This document shows, piece after piece, positions 21,485 to 29,403 of a stretch of DNA of 48,457 bases (position 1 is the first letter of the stretch; each line of letters begins with the position of its first letter). The stretch is from an uncultured Kiritimatiellota bacterium (GTDB lineage: Bacteria; Verrucomicrobiota; Kiritimatiellia; RFP12; DVOR01): contig CALXSE010000016.1 of the NCBI GenBank assembly GCA_944391085.1, positions 1 through 48,457 on the forward strand. Reading direction: 5' to 3'. Both the position numbers and the translations under genes were made by a program. Under the pieces are notes generated by a model, which saw nothing but the letters and a program-made list of their open reading frames with translations, had not been told where the DNA came from and ran no database searches.

Positions 21485-22844
21485 GTATCGCCCCATCGAA
21501 GAACGCCGCCGCGACTGGGACGAGGTGGAGCGCCCCCTCGCCGCGTCCGCCTGCCGCGAGCGTGCCCAGTCCTGCATGGCGTGCGGGCTTCCCTTCTGCC
21601 ACGGCCTGGGCTGCCCGCTGGCCAACCCCATCCCCGAGACCAACGCCGCCGTCGCCGCCGGGGACGACGCCCTGGCCTATGACCTGCTTGCCCAGAGCGA
21701 CCCCTTCCCGGAGTTCACCTCCCGCGTCTGTCCCGCCCTGTGCGAGGGCGCTTGCACCCGCGGCATGGATGGCGGCGCGCCCGTCGACATCCGCGCGCTT
21801 GAGCGCCATATCAGCGACGCCGCCTGGGCCGCGGGGCGTGTCCGCCCCGTCCCGCCCGCGCGGAGGAACGGCCGGCGCGTCGCCGTCGTCGGTTCCGGCC
21901 CGGCGGGGCTTGCCGCGGCCGCGCGGCTCAATCGTGCGGGCGTCGAGGTGACCGTCTACGAGCGGGACCGGGCCCCGGGCGGGCTTCTGCGCTATGGCAT
22001 CCCGGATTTCAAGCTGGACAAGCGGCTCATCGACCGCCGGATCGCGCTTCTGGAGGCCGAGGGCGTCCGCTTCGTCTGCGGCGCGGAGATTGGCCGCGAC
22101 ATCGCCCCCGAGTGGCTCGCCAAACGGCACGACGCCGTGTTGTGGGCCGTCGGCGCGGGCGTGCCGCGCGACCTTCCCATCCCTGGGCGCGGTCTTGCGG
22201 GCATCGCCTTCGCGCTCGACTTCCTGACGGGGCAGAACCGCGTCCTGGCCGGCGAACTCCCCGAGGCGCCGATTTCCGCCAAGGGCAGGCGTGTCGTCGT
22301 CATCGGCGGCGGCGACACCGGCAGCGACTGCGTCGGCACTGCCATCCGCCAAGGCGCCGTCTCCGTGACCCAAATCGAGATTTTGCCGCGTCCGCCCGAG
22401 GCGCGCTCCCCCTCCACGCCGTGGCCGCGCTGGCCCTGGAGGCTCCGCACCTCGTCCTCGCATGAGGAAGGATGCGAGCGCCTTTGGTCGGTCGAGAGCC
22501 TCGCCTTTGAGGGGGAGGGGCGCGTCGCAGGCGTCCGGGTGCGCGACGTGGCGTGGTCGCTTTCGCCCCTTGGCAGGCCTCTCTCGCAACGGCCCGTCGA
22601 GGGCACGGCGCGCACGATCCCCGCCGACCTGGTCTTGCTTGCGATGGGGTTCACGGGCGTCCCGGAAGGGCTTTTGGCGGTGCTCCCGCGCCAAGAGCGG
22701 CCCCTTCTCCGAGCCGAGACGGCGGATTCGCCCCATGTCGCGTGCGGCGATTGCGTCACCGGCCCCTCCCTTGTCGTCCGCGCCCTGGCCGACGCCCGCC
22801 GCGCGGCGGATGCGCTGTTGGCCCGCCTTGGCCTTCAGGGGTGA
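21477..22844 (+). CDS. gltD: Glutamate synthase, small subunit (NAD(P)H-dependent)
   Basis: This 455-residue iron-sulfur flavoprotein passes electrons from NAD(P)H to GltB. N-terminal cysteines (Cys33, Cys36, Cys41, Cys46 and a second set in CPALCEGAC) bind 4Fe-4S clusters. An FAD fold VVGSGPAGLAAA and an NAD(P) fold VVVIGGGDTGSDCVG follow. STPWPRWPWRLRTSSSHEEG is characteristic of GltD. The presence of this subunit argues for the NAD(P)H-type rather than ferredoxin-type enzyme. Its stop lies 15 bases from the convergent activator gene, with no clear terminator between them. Confidence 0.95.
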   Translation: MSEYRPIEERRRDWDEVERPLAASACRERAQSCMACGLPFCHGLGCPLANPIPETNAAVAAGDDALAYDLLAQSDPFPEFTSRVCPALCEGACTRGMDGGAPVDIRALERHISDAAWAAGRVRPVPPARRNGRRVAVVGSGPAGLAAAARLNRAGVEVTVYERDRAPGGLLRYGIPDFKLDKRLIDRRIALLEAEGVRFVCGAEIGRDIAPEWLAKRHDAVLWAVGAGVPRDLPIPGRGLAGIAFALDFLTGQNRVLAGELPEAPISAKGRRVVVIGGGDTGSDCVGTAIRQGAVSVTQIEILPRPPEARSPSTPWPRWPWRLRTSSSHEEGCERLWSVESLAFEGEGRVAGVRVRDVAWSLSPLGRPLSQRPVEGTARTIPADLVLLAMGFTGVPEGLLAVLPRQERPLLRAETADSPHVACGDCVTGPSLVVRALADARRAADALLARLGLQG

Positions 22845-22859
22845 GGGGGGCGCCAGGCC

Positions 22860-24398
22860 TCAGTCCTGCCTCTGGCGGTACCACTCCGGCGTGATGCCGT
22901 GGAGGCGGACCTTGTAGGTCATCATCCGTGGCGAGACGCCGAGCGCGCGCCCCGCCGCGGAAAGGTTGCCCTTCGTCCGCTTCAGCGCGTCCACGATCAG
23001 TTCGCGTTCGTAGCTCCCCACCATCACGCGCAGCGGCGCGTGGCCCTCCGGCAACAGGGCGTTGCCGGTGCGCTCGCCCGTCTGGAGTGAGGCCGGCAGG
23101 TTGTAGCCGTGGATGGCGCCGTCGGTGGAGGTGAGGACCGCGCGCTCGATGCAGTTCTCCAGCTCACGCACGTTGCCCGGCCAGTGGTAGGCCATCAGCA
23201 TGTTGATGGCGGTGGTGGAGAGGCGCGTCATCCGCTTGCGGTATTTCACCGCGTATTTCGCCATGAAGTGCTCTGCCAGCAATACGATGTCGCTCCGCCG
23301 CGCAGCCAGGTCCGGGATTGCGATGGGGAAGACGTTCAGCCGATAATAAAGGTCTTCCCGGAAGCGCCCCGCGTGCATCAGCGCCTCCAAGTCCCGGCTC
23401 GTCGCGGCGATGAAGCGCACGTTCGCGCGCAGCACCTTGTTGCTTCCCACCCGGCTGAAGGTGCGCTCTTGCAGAAAACGCAGCAGCTTCACCTGCGTCT
23501 GCGGCGACAGGTCGCCCACCTCGTCCAGGAAGAGCGTCCCGCCGTCCGCCTCTTCCGCGCGCCCGATACGCCGCTCCGTCGCCCCGGTGAAGGCGCCCCG
23601 CTCGTGGCCGAAGAGCTCGCTCTCCACCAATGCCTCCGGCAGGGCCGCGCAGTTCAGCGCCACGAAAGGTCGCCCCGCCCGCCCCGAGAGCCGCACGATC
23701 GCCCGCGCCACCAGCTCCTTGCCGGTTCCCGTCGCCCCGCGGAGCAGGACTGTCGCGTCTGAGGGCGCCACCTGCCGGATTTGGGCGTAGACCCGCCGCA
23801 TCGCCGAGCAGTTCCCCACCAGTTCCCCCGGATTCTCCGAGAGGTCGCGCAGGCGCCGGTTCTCGTCCTCCAGCGCCCGTCGCTCCTCCTGGCTTTGCAG
23901 GAGCGCGCCCACCGCGCCGGCCGTCAGGTTCCCCACGATTTCCAGGAGGGCGGCGTCCCGCCCCAAATCCATCCCCGGCTCCACCCGCCGGTCGATGCTC
24001 AGCGTGCCGATGACCGCGTCGCGCAGCGTCACCGGCACGCAGATGAAGGCCACCCGCTCGCCCGCCGTGCGCGCCCCCGTCCGGTTCAGGAAGCGCGGGT
24101 CCGCGTTCACGTCCGCCACGATCTCCGGCTTCCCCGTCTCCGCCACGCGCCCCGTGATGCCCTCGCCCAGGCGGTAGCGCCCCAAGCGTCGCTCCTGTTC
24201 GTCCAACCCCTGCGAGGCCTCGATCGTCAGCGTCCCGTCATGCAGCAGGGTGAAGGTGCCCCGCGACATGCCCATCTGCCGGTTCAGCACCCCCAGCGCC
24301 TCCCCCAACAGACGCTGCGGGTCGCGCTCGTGCACAATCGCCGAGCTGATTTCCCGGATCACCGAGACCTCACGACTGAAATCGCTTGTCGCCGTCAT
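22860..24398 (-). CDS. Sigma-54-dependent activator, NifA-like (GAF / AAA+ / Fis HTH)
   Basis: This 512-residue enhancer-binding protein has an N-terminal GAF sensor domain (about 15-165), a short coiled linker and an AAA+ domain. The latter has Walker A GATGTGKE (221-228), the sigma-54-contacting loop GAFTGA (268-273), Walker B TLFLDE (288-293) and the arginine-finger region REDLYYRLNVF. A Fis-type helix-turn-helix is at the C-terminus (GNLSAAGRALGVSPRMM). The order is that of NifA. No nif genes are nearby, and it sits next to gltBD and the glnN operon, so it probably activates them. The GAF ligand is unknown. The start at 24398 lies 9 nt after the -10 box; an upstream ATG at 24419 overlaps the promoter. 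Confidence 0.93.
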   Translation of the reverse strand: MTATSDFSREVSVIREISSAIVHERDPQRLLGEALGVLNRQMGMSRGTFTLLHDGTLTIEASQGLDEQERRLGRYRLGEGITGRVAETGKPEIVADVNADPRFLNRTGARTAGERVAFICVPVTLRDAVIGTLSIDRRVEPGMDLGRDAALLEIVGNLTAGAVGALLQSQEERRALEDENRRLRDLSENPGELVGNCSAMRRVYAQIRQVAPSDATVLLRGATGTGKELVARAIVRLSGRAGRPFVALNCAALPEALVESELFGHERGAFTGATERRIGRAEEADGGTLFLDEVGDLSPQTQVKLLRFLQERTFSRVGSNKVLRANVRFIAATSRDLEALMHAGRFREDLYYRLNVFPIAIPDLAARRSDIVLLAEHFMAKYAVKYRKRMTRLSTTAINMLMAYHWPGNVRELENCIERAVLTSTDGAIHGYNLPASLQTGERTGNALLPEGHAPLRVMVGSYERELIVDALKRTKGNLSAAGRALGVSPRMMTYKVRLHGITPEWYRQRQD

Positions 24399-24405
24399 AT
24401 GCCGG

Positions 24406-24422
24406 CCATTGTACCACAATGG
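24406..24422. repeat. 17-bp dyad over the activator promoter
   Basis: CCATTGT-ACC-ACAATGG is a perfect 7-3-7 inverted repeat that contains the whole -10 hexamer. It could be an autoregulatory operator, but the arms partly reflect the promoter consensus itself (ATTGTGGTACAAT on the minus strand). Confidence 0.4.
24408..24416 (-). promoter_or_regulatory. Extended -10 promoter of the NifA-like activator
   Basis: TGG precedes TACAAT (24413-24408, minus strand). Nine bases then lead to the ATG, so the transcript should have a leader of only 2-3 nt. Confidence 0.6.
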
Positions 24423-24461
24423 CGCGCCCGAAGCCCTGCCCCGTCCTTGGCGGACGCCTGC

Positions 24462-25460
24462 CTAGGCAGGAGGATGGGCGGCGAGGATTTTCCGGGTGGC
24501 GGTGGTGAGGGGGAGCGCGGCGGGGTCGTCGGCCCAGCGGAAGCCCTCGGGAAGGGTGGGGCTGTCGGCGAGGGGCTTGGCGGCGCGGATGTCGAGGGTC
24601 AGGCGGAAGTGGGTGAAGGTCTGGCGGTACGTCCCCACACGGCGGGCACGTACGCGGAAGGGGAGGCGTTCGGGGGCGGGGAGCTCCCAGAAGCCGGCCA
24701 GGAGGCGTTCGCCGGGGTGCTTGGCCAGGAGGAGGCGTCCCTGCGCGTCGCAGAGGATAAGCGCCGTCCCGGTGCGTTCGGGAAGGGCCTTGGCGGGCGG
24801 CGGTGCGGGGAAATCCGCCTGGAGGCCCCGAGCGGCGGCCCGGCACCCGGGGCGGAGGGGGCAGACGCCGCACCGCGGACCGCGCGGGGTGCAGACCTGC
24901 GCGCCAAGATCCATCATGGCCTGGTTGAAGGCGGCGGGGTCGCCGCATGCGGCGATGTGGGGGGAGAGCCAGTCGGCGAGGGCGCGGCGGGGTGCGGGCT
25001 TGCGGAAGTCCCCGCCGAGGAGGTTGCGGCGGGCGAAGACACGCGCGACGTTGCCGTCGACCACGGGCACGGGCTCGCCGAAGCAGATGCTGGCGACGGC
25101 CGCGGCGGTGTAGTCGCCGATCCCGGGGAGGGCGCGGAGGCCCTCGGCGGTGCGGGGGAGGGCGCCGCCGTGCTCGGCGACGAGGCGTTGCGCGGCCTTG
25201 CGGAGGTTGCGGGCACGGGTGTAGTAACCCAGGCCTTCCCAAGCCTTGAGGAGCGGCTCATCGTCGGCGGTGGCGAGGTCGGCGACGGTGGGGAAGGCGG
25301 CGAGGAAGCGGGCGAAATAGGGGCGGACGGTCTCGACCTGCGTCTGTTGGAGCATGATTTCGCTGACCCAGACGGCGTAGGGGTCTGGATGTCCGCGCCA
25401 TGGCATGGGGCGCTCGCGCGAGCGGTACCACGCGAGAAGGTCGGCGACCCAGGGTTCCAT
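24462..25460 (-). CDS. mutY: A/G-specific adenine DNA glycosylase
   Basis: This 332-residue glycosylase removes adenine mispaired with 8-oxoguanine. The HhH-GPD domain has the catalytic Glu34 in SEIMLQQTQV, the hairpin LPGIGDYTA (111-119) and Asp135 in VPVVDGNVAR. Four 4Fe-4S cysteines are spaced C-x6-C-x2-C-x5-C (Cys190, 197, 200, 206). A NUDIX-like C-terminal domain that reads 8-oxoG follows (TALILCDAQGRLLLAKHP). The start codon overlaps the stop of the nitroreductase gene by one base (TGATG). The stop codon lies inside a perfect 14-bp palindrome, CCTGCCTAGGCAGG (24457-24470). Confidence 0.95.
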   Translation of the reverse strand: MEPWVADLLAWYRSRERPMPWRGHPDPYAVWVSEIMLQQTQVETVRPYFARFLAAFPTVADLATADDEPLLKAWEGLGYYTRARNLRKAAQRLVAEHGGALPRTAEGLRALPGIGDYTAAAVASICFGEPVPVVDGNVARVFARRNLLGGDFRKPAPRRALADWLSPHIAACGDPAAFNQAMMDLGAQVCTPRGPRCGVCPLRPGCRAAARGLQADFPAPPPAKALPERTGTALILCDAQGRLLLAKHPGERLLAGFWELPAPERLPFRVRARRVGTYRQTFTHFRLTLDIRAAKPLADSPTLPEGFRWADDPAALPLTTATRKILAAHPPA

Positions 25461-25966
25461 CAGAGGTAACGCACCTTTGCCGCGTCGAAACGGGTGCGGG
25501 GCTCGGGGCGTTCGGCGGGGTGGCCCGCGGCGATGGCCGAGACGGGGATGAGGGTGGGCGGGAGGCCGAAGCGGGAGCTGACGGCGGCGACGCGCCCGGC
25601 GTTGGGGTGGATGCCCAGCCACACGGCGCCGAGGCCCTGCGCGTGGAGGCCCAGAAGGAGGTTCTCGATGGAGGCCGAGACGTCTTGCAGGAGGTAGGAG
25701 AGCTGGCCGCGGTTGGCCGCCGTCAGGTCGCCGCAGGCGATGAAGCCCAGCGGGGCGCGGCGGAGCATTTGTCCGTAAGGCAGGCAGTCGGCCAGGGCGT
25801 CGAGGTCGGCGCGCCCGGTGAGGACGAGCCAGCGCCAGGGATCGCAGTGCATGGCGCTGGGGGCGGCCATGGCGGCCCGGAGGGCGGCCTCGACGGCCGC
25901 GTGGGGGACAGGCGCGTCGGTGAACTTGCGGACGCTGCGGCGCGCGAGGATGTCGTGGATGTCCAT
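25460..25966 (-). CDS. Nitroreductase-family flavoprotein
   Basis: This 168-residue protein is a small FMN-dependent oxidoreductase of unknown substrate. The N-terminal FMN-phosphate motif RRSVRKFTDAPV (9-20) and the AAPSAMHCDPWRWLVL segment are typical of the family, and a GLGAVWLGIHP stretch lies in the second half. It is 9 nt downstream of pheS and shares one base with mutY, so it is co-transcribed with both. The context does not reveal a substrate. Confidence 0.88.
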   Translation of the reverse strand: MDIHDILARRSVRKFTDAPVPHAAVEAALRAAMAAPSAMHCDPWRWLVLTGRADLDALADCLPYGQMLRRAPLGFIACGDLTAANRGQLSYLLQDVSASIENLLLGLHAQGLGAVWLGIHPNAGRVAAVSSRFGLPPTLIPVSAIAAGHPAERPEPRTRFDAAKVRYL

Positions 25967-25975
25967 GGTGCCTCT

Positions 25976-26992
25976 TTAGCGGAGCTGGGAGAGGAAGCGG
26001 ATGTCGTTTTCGTAGAGGAAGCGGATGTCGGGGATGCCGTACTTGATCATGGCGATGCGCTCGATGCCCATGCCGAAGGCGTAGCCGTAGACCTGATCCG
26101 GGTCATAACCCACGTGCTCGTAGACGCGGGGGTCGACCATGCCGGCGCCGGCGATCTCGATCCAGCCGGAGTTCTTGCAGACGCGGCAGCCCTTGCCCTT
26201 GCAGACGTGGCAGGTGAAGTCGACCTCCACGCTGGGCTCGGTGAAGGGGAAGAAGTGCGGGCGGAAGCGGACGCCGATGCCGGGGCCCATCATCTCGCGG
26301 GCGAAGTAGGCCAGGATGCTCTTGAGGTCGGCCAGCGAAACGGGCTTGGTGTCGACGTAGAGGCCCTCGATCTGGTGGAAGTTGGCCGAGTGGGTGGCGT
26401 CCATGGTGTCGCGGCGGTAGCAGCGGCCGGGGCAGACGATGCGCACGGGGGGCGGGTTCGCGAGCATCGTGCGGGTCTGGACGGCGCTGGTCTGGGTGCG
26501 CAGGAGGAGCTCGGCGTCGAACCAGAAGGTGTCGCTGGGATCCATCGAGGGGTGGTGCGGCGCGGTGTTGAGGGCGGTGAAGTTGTTGAACCTCGTCTCG
26601 ATGTCTGGGCCGTCGGCGACGGTGAAGCCCAGGCGGTGGAAGATGTCCGAGGCTTCCTCGATGACGCGGCTGACGGGGTGGATGACGCCCTCTGCGCGCC
26701 AGCGCCCGGGGAGCGTCACGTCGAAGGCGGCTGCGGGGGCCTGCGCGGCCTGCGCGGCGGTCGTTTTCTCGGCGAGGGCCTGCTCGAAGGCGGCGCGCCA
26801 GGCGCCGAGCTCCTTACCGAAGGCGGGGCGGTCTGCCGGCGGCACGTCCTTCATCTGCTTGACGAGGCCGGGGATGAGGCCGTTGCGGCCGAGGTACTTC
26901 ACGCGCAGGGCGTCGAGGGCGGCGGCGTCCGCGGCTGCGGCGACGGCGCCGAGCGAGGCCGCGTGCTCCTGTTGCAATTCCTGAAGGGTCAT
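25976..26992 (-). CDS. pheS: Phenylalanyl-tRNA synthetase, alpha subunit
   Basis: This 338-residue catalytic subunit charges tRNA-Phe. An N-terminal coiled coil (about 1-85) precedes the class II core with motif 2 (CPGRCYRRDTMDATHS) and motif 3 (GYAFGMGIERIAMIKYGI). The cysteine pairs in CHVCKGKGCRVC are usual for many bacterial PheS. The start at 26992 is preceded by GAGGAA. pheT is not the next gene, unlike in most bacteria: a nitroreductase and mutY follow instead, so the beta subunit must be encoded elsewhere. Confidence 0.95.
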   Translation of the reverse strand: MTLQELQQEHAASLGAVAAAADAAALDALRVKYLGRNGLIPGLVKQMKDVPPADRPAFGKELGAWRAAFEQALAEKTTAAQAAQAPAAAFDVTLPGRWRAEGVIHPVSRVIEEASDIFHRLGFTVADGPDIETRFNNFTALNTAPHHPSMDPSDTFWFDAELLLRTQTSAVQTRTMLANPPPVRIVCPGRCYRRDTMDATHSANFHQIEGLYVDTKPVSLADLKSILAYFAREMMGPGIGVRFRPHFFPFTEPSVEVDFTCHVCKGKGCRVCKNSGWIEIAGAGMVDPRVYEHVGYDPDQVYGYAFGMGIERIAMIKYGIPDIRFLYENDIRFLSQLR

Positions 26993-27020
26993 GATGGCGG
27001 GTTCCTCAAAATCGTGGGCT

Positions 27021-27029
27021 ATTGTAGCA
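27021..27029 (-). promoter_or_regulatory. Extended -10 promoter of pheS operon
   Basis: TGC precedes TACAAT (27026-27021, minus strand). The leader is about 20 nt and includes GAGGAA. It begins 11 nt after the stop of the upstream binding-protein gene, and no terminator separates them. Confidence 0.6.
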
Positions 27030-27039
27030 CATCCGGCGG

Positions 27040-28743
27040 TCATTCTTTGCGGACGCGGTAGTGCTTTTCCATGCCGTAGGGGAAGTTGTGGGGGAGGTAG
27101 TTCAGGACGCGCGCGTTGACGAGGGAGAAGTCGAGCGCGTAGTGCAGCAGCACCCAGGGGCAGTCCTCGAGCACGATGTCCTGGACGCGCGCCCAGCATT
27201 GGGCGATGCGGGCGGGGTCGCGCGAGGCGACGGCTTCCTCGTAAAGGCGGTCGACCTCGGCGTTGACGTAGTTGGAGCGGTTTGGGCCGGGGGATTGGTT
27301 GCGTGAGATGAAGAGCTGCATGAAGGTCTCGAGGTCAGGGTAGTCCCCCACCCATCCCATGAGGAAGAGCTGGGCGCGGCGGAGGCGGATTTTCTCGAGC
27401 AGGGCCTGCCAGGTGTTGACGGAGATGTCGAGCTTGACGCCGATGTCCGCGAGGAAGGAGGCCAGGAGCTCCATCGATTCGGTGGTGTCCTGCGTGGCGT
27501 TGCCGATCTCGACGGTGAGGGTGAGCGGCTTGCCGGTCTTGGGGTCGAGGCCGCCGGGATAGCCGGCCTCGGCGAGGAGCCGCCGGGCCTTGCCCAGGTC
27601 GAAGGCGTAGGGGAAGGGGGCCTGGCGGGCGTCGCGCAGGTGGCCCGGGGCGACGGTGTCGAGGGCCTTGACGCGCCCGCGGTAGTAGGCTTCCCACTTG
27701 GCGGTGTCGAAGGCGGCGTTGAGGGCCTGGCGGAGTTTCCTGTTGGGGCCGAGGACGGGGTCGTCCATGTTGATGCCCAGGTAGTAGACCTTGAGGGTGG
27801 GGGAGGTGAAGAGGCGGATGCCGCGGGCCCGGAGCTCGGGGGAGAGGCCCATCTCCGGGTCGATGGCGATGTCCATGTTGTTGCGGTCGATCTGCTCCAG
27901 GAAGTCGAGCTGCCCGGTGAGGAGCATGAGCCATTGCGTGGAGGCGTCCTTGACGATGAGGTAGCGGATGGTCTCGAAGGGCACCTCCTTGGCCTTCGGG
28001 TCAAGCCCGGCCCAGCCGTGCCACTCGGGGTTGCGGTCGAAGATCATCTCGTAGCCGCGCCACCAGGAGCGCAGCTTGTAGGGGCCCGCGCCGACGGGGT
28101 GCTCCGCGAGCCCGCGCTGCCCGTAATGCTCGACGGCCTCGTGCGGCACGGGGGCCAGGTAGCACATGGTCAGGAACCAGAGGAATTGGTTGTTGGGGCG
28201 CACGAGCTCCACGCGCAGGGTCGCGTCGTCCAGCGCCCGCAGCCCTTCCACCTCCATGCCGTAATCCATGGGGCTTTGCGTGGCGGAGGCCTCCGCGAAG
28301 GCGTCCATTCCCTTGATGTTCTTCACCAGCCATTCGCCCGAGCCGCCCACGTTGCGGTCTGCCAGGCGCTTCCAGCCGTAGACGAAATCCTGCGCCTTGA
28401 CGCGCCGCCGCTTACCGCCGAAGCACGGGTCGTCCACGTAGTATGCCTCGCGCAGCCTGAAGACGTAGACGCGCCCATCCGGGCTTTCCTCCGGCATCGC
28501 CGCCGCCGCGCCGGGGATGAGGCGGTAGGGCCGCGCCGCGTAGTCATATTCCAAGAGCGGCTGGAAGAGGAGGGACATCGCGCTGTTCACCGACGTGTCG
28601 GAGCCGTGCGCCGGGTCAAGCGTGTTGATGGAGGGTTGGGCCCGCCGGAAAGTCAGGTCGGCCTCCGCCCCCGCCCGTGCGCCGAAGGCCAGGGCCACGG
28701 CGCACAGGCAGAGCGCCCGGAGAAGCCGCCCCGCCGCCCTCAT
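27040..28743 (-). CDS. Extracellular solute-binding protein, family 5 (OppA-like)
   Basis: This 567-residue exported protein binds a peptide or other small solute for an ABC importer. A signal peptide (about 1-26, ending FGARAGA) is followed by the SBP_bac_5 domain, with LDPAHGSDTSVN near the start, the NNQFLWFLTM region and VGAGPYKLRSW, a conserved family signature. There is no lipobox cysteine, so it is probably free in the periplasm. No permease or ATPase gene is adjacent. The ATG overlaps the queC stop by 4 nt (ATGA), so it is translated with the queuosine genes. Its ligand is unknown. Confidence 0.88.
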   Translation of the reverse strand: MRAAGRLLRALCLCAVALAFGARAGAEADLTFRRAQPSINTLDPAHGSDTSVNSAMSLLFQPLLEYDYAARPYRLIPGAAAAMPEESPDGRVYVFRLREAYYVDDPCFGGKRRRVKAQDFVYGWKRLADRNVGGSGEWLVKNIKGMDAFAEASATQSPMDYGMEVEGLRALDDATLRVELVRPNNQFLWFLTMCYLAPVPHEAVEHYGQRGLAEHPVGAGPYKLRSWWRGYEMIFDRNPEWHGWAGLDPKAKEVPFETIRYLIVKDASTQWLMLLTGQLDFLEQIDRNNMDIAIDPEMGLSPELRARGIRLFTSPTLKVYYLGINMDDPVLGPNRKLRQALNAAFDTAKWEAYYRGRVKALDTVAPGHLRDARQAPFPYAFDLGKARRLLAEAGYPGGLDPKTGKPLTLTVEIGNATQDTTESMELLASFLADIGVKLDISVNTWQALLEKIRLRRAQLFLMGWVGDYPDLETFMQLFISRNQSPGPNRSNYVNAEVDRLYEEAVASRDPARIAQCWARVQDIVLEDCPWVLLHYALDFSLVNARVLNYLPHNFPYGMEKHYRVRKE

Positions 28744-29402
28744 GCGCGGGCCTTGCCTTCCAGGTAGGCGGCCAAGCCCGCCGCGCGGAGCCGGCAGGCC
28801 GGGCATTTGCCGCACCCGTCCCCGGGGATGCCCTCGTAGCACGTGAGCGTCCGCGTGCGGATGAAATCGAGCTTGCCGAGCTTGTCGGCGAGCGCCCATT
28901 CCTGCGCCTTGGTCAGGTGCTGGAGCGGGGCGAGGATGCGGAAGGGCCACTCCATCGCCAGGCGGAGCGTCTGCTCCATCGATTTGACGAAGGCCTCGCG
29001 GCAATCCGGGTAACCGCTGTAATCGGCGTCGCTCACGCCGATGGTGAGGTCATGGATGCCTAGGCCTTTGGCATAGATGGCGGCGGTGAGGAGGAAGAGG
29101 GCGTTGCGCCCGTCCACGAAGGTGTTGGGGCAGCCTTCCCCCTCCTGCTTGGCGATGGGCGTGGTGTCGTCCAGCAGGGCGTTGTGCGTGATGTCCTTGT
29201 ACCAATCCACGCGGATGGTCTTGTGCGAGGCCACGCCGAGCTCTTTGGCGAGACCCTCGGCGAGCTCCACCTCCAGCCGATGGCGCTGGCCGTAGGCGAA
29301 GGTGACGGTGTGCACGTTGGCCGCGCCGCGCTCGGCGATGGCCTGGAGCAGGCAGGTGGTGCTGTCCTGCCCGCCGGAGAAGATGACGAGGGTCGCTTCC
29401 AT
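28740..29402 (-). CDS. queC: 7-cyano-7-deazaguanine (preQ0) synthase
   Basis: This 220-residue enzyme converts 7-carboxy-7-deazaguanine to preQ0 with ATP and ammonia in queuosine synthesis. The N-terminal PP-loop is SGGQDST (9-15) and the zinc site is Cys188, Cys197, Cys200 and Cys203 (GDGCGKCPAC). It starts one base after the queF stop codon. queD and queE are not in the window. Confidence 0.95.
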   Translation of the reverse strand: MEATLVIFSGGQDSTTCLLQAIAERGAANVHTVTFAYGQRHRLEVELAEGLAKELGVASHKTIRVDWYKDITHNALLDDTTPIAKQEGEGCPNTFVDGRNALFLLTAAIYAKGLGIHDLTIGVSDADYSGYPDCREAFVKSMEQTLRLAMEWPFRILAPLQHLTKAQEWALADKLGKLDFIRTRTLTCYEGIPGDGCGKCPACRLRAAGLAAYLEGKARA

Positions 29403-29403
29403 C

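Noticed and set aside
22845..22859. Terminator between gltD and the activator gene
   Set aside because: Only 15 bases separate the stop codons and no stable hairpin with a T run is visible.
24441..24470. Tandem palindrome and hairpin at the mutY end as a terminator
   Set aside because: CCTGCCTAGGCAGG and CGTCC/GGACG are symmetrical, but no T tract follows in either direction and the next gene's promoter overlaps nothing here. Kept only as a note in the mutY entry.
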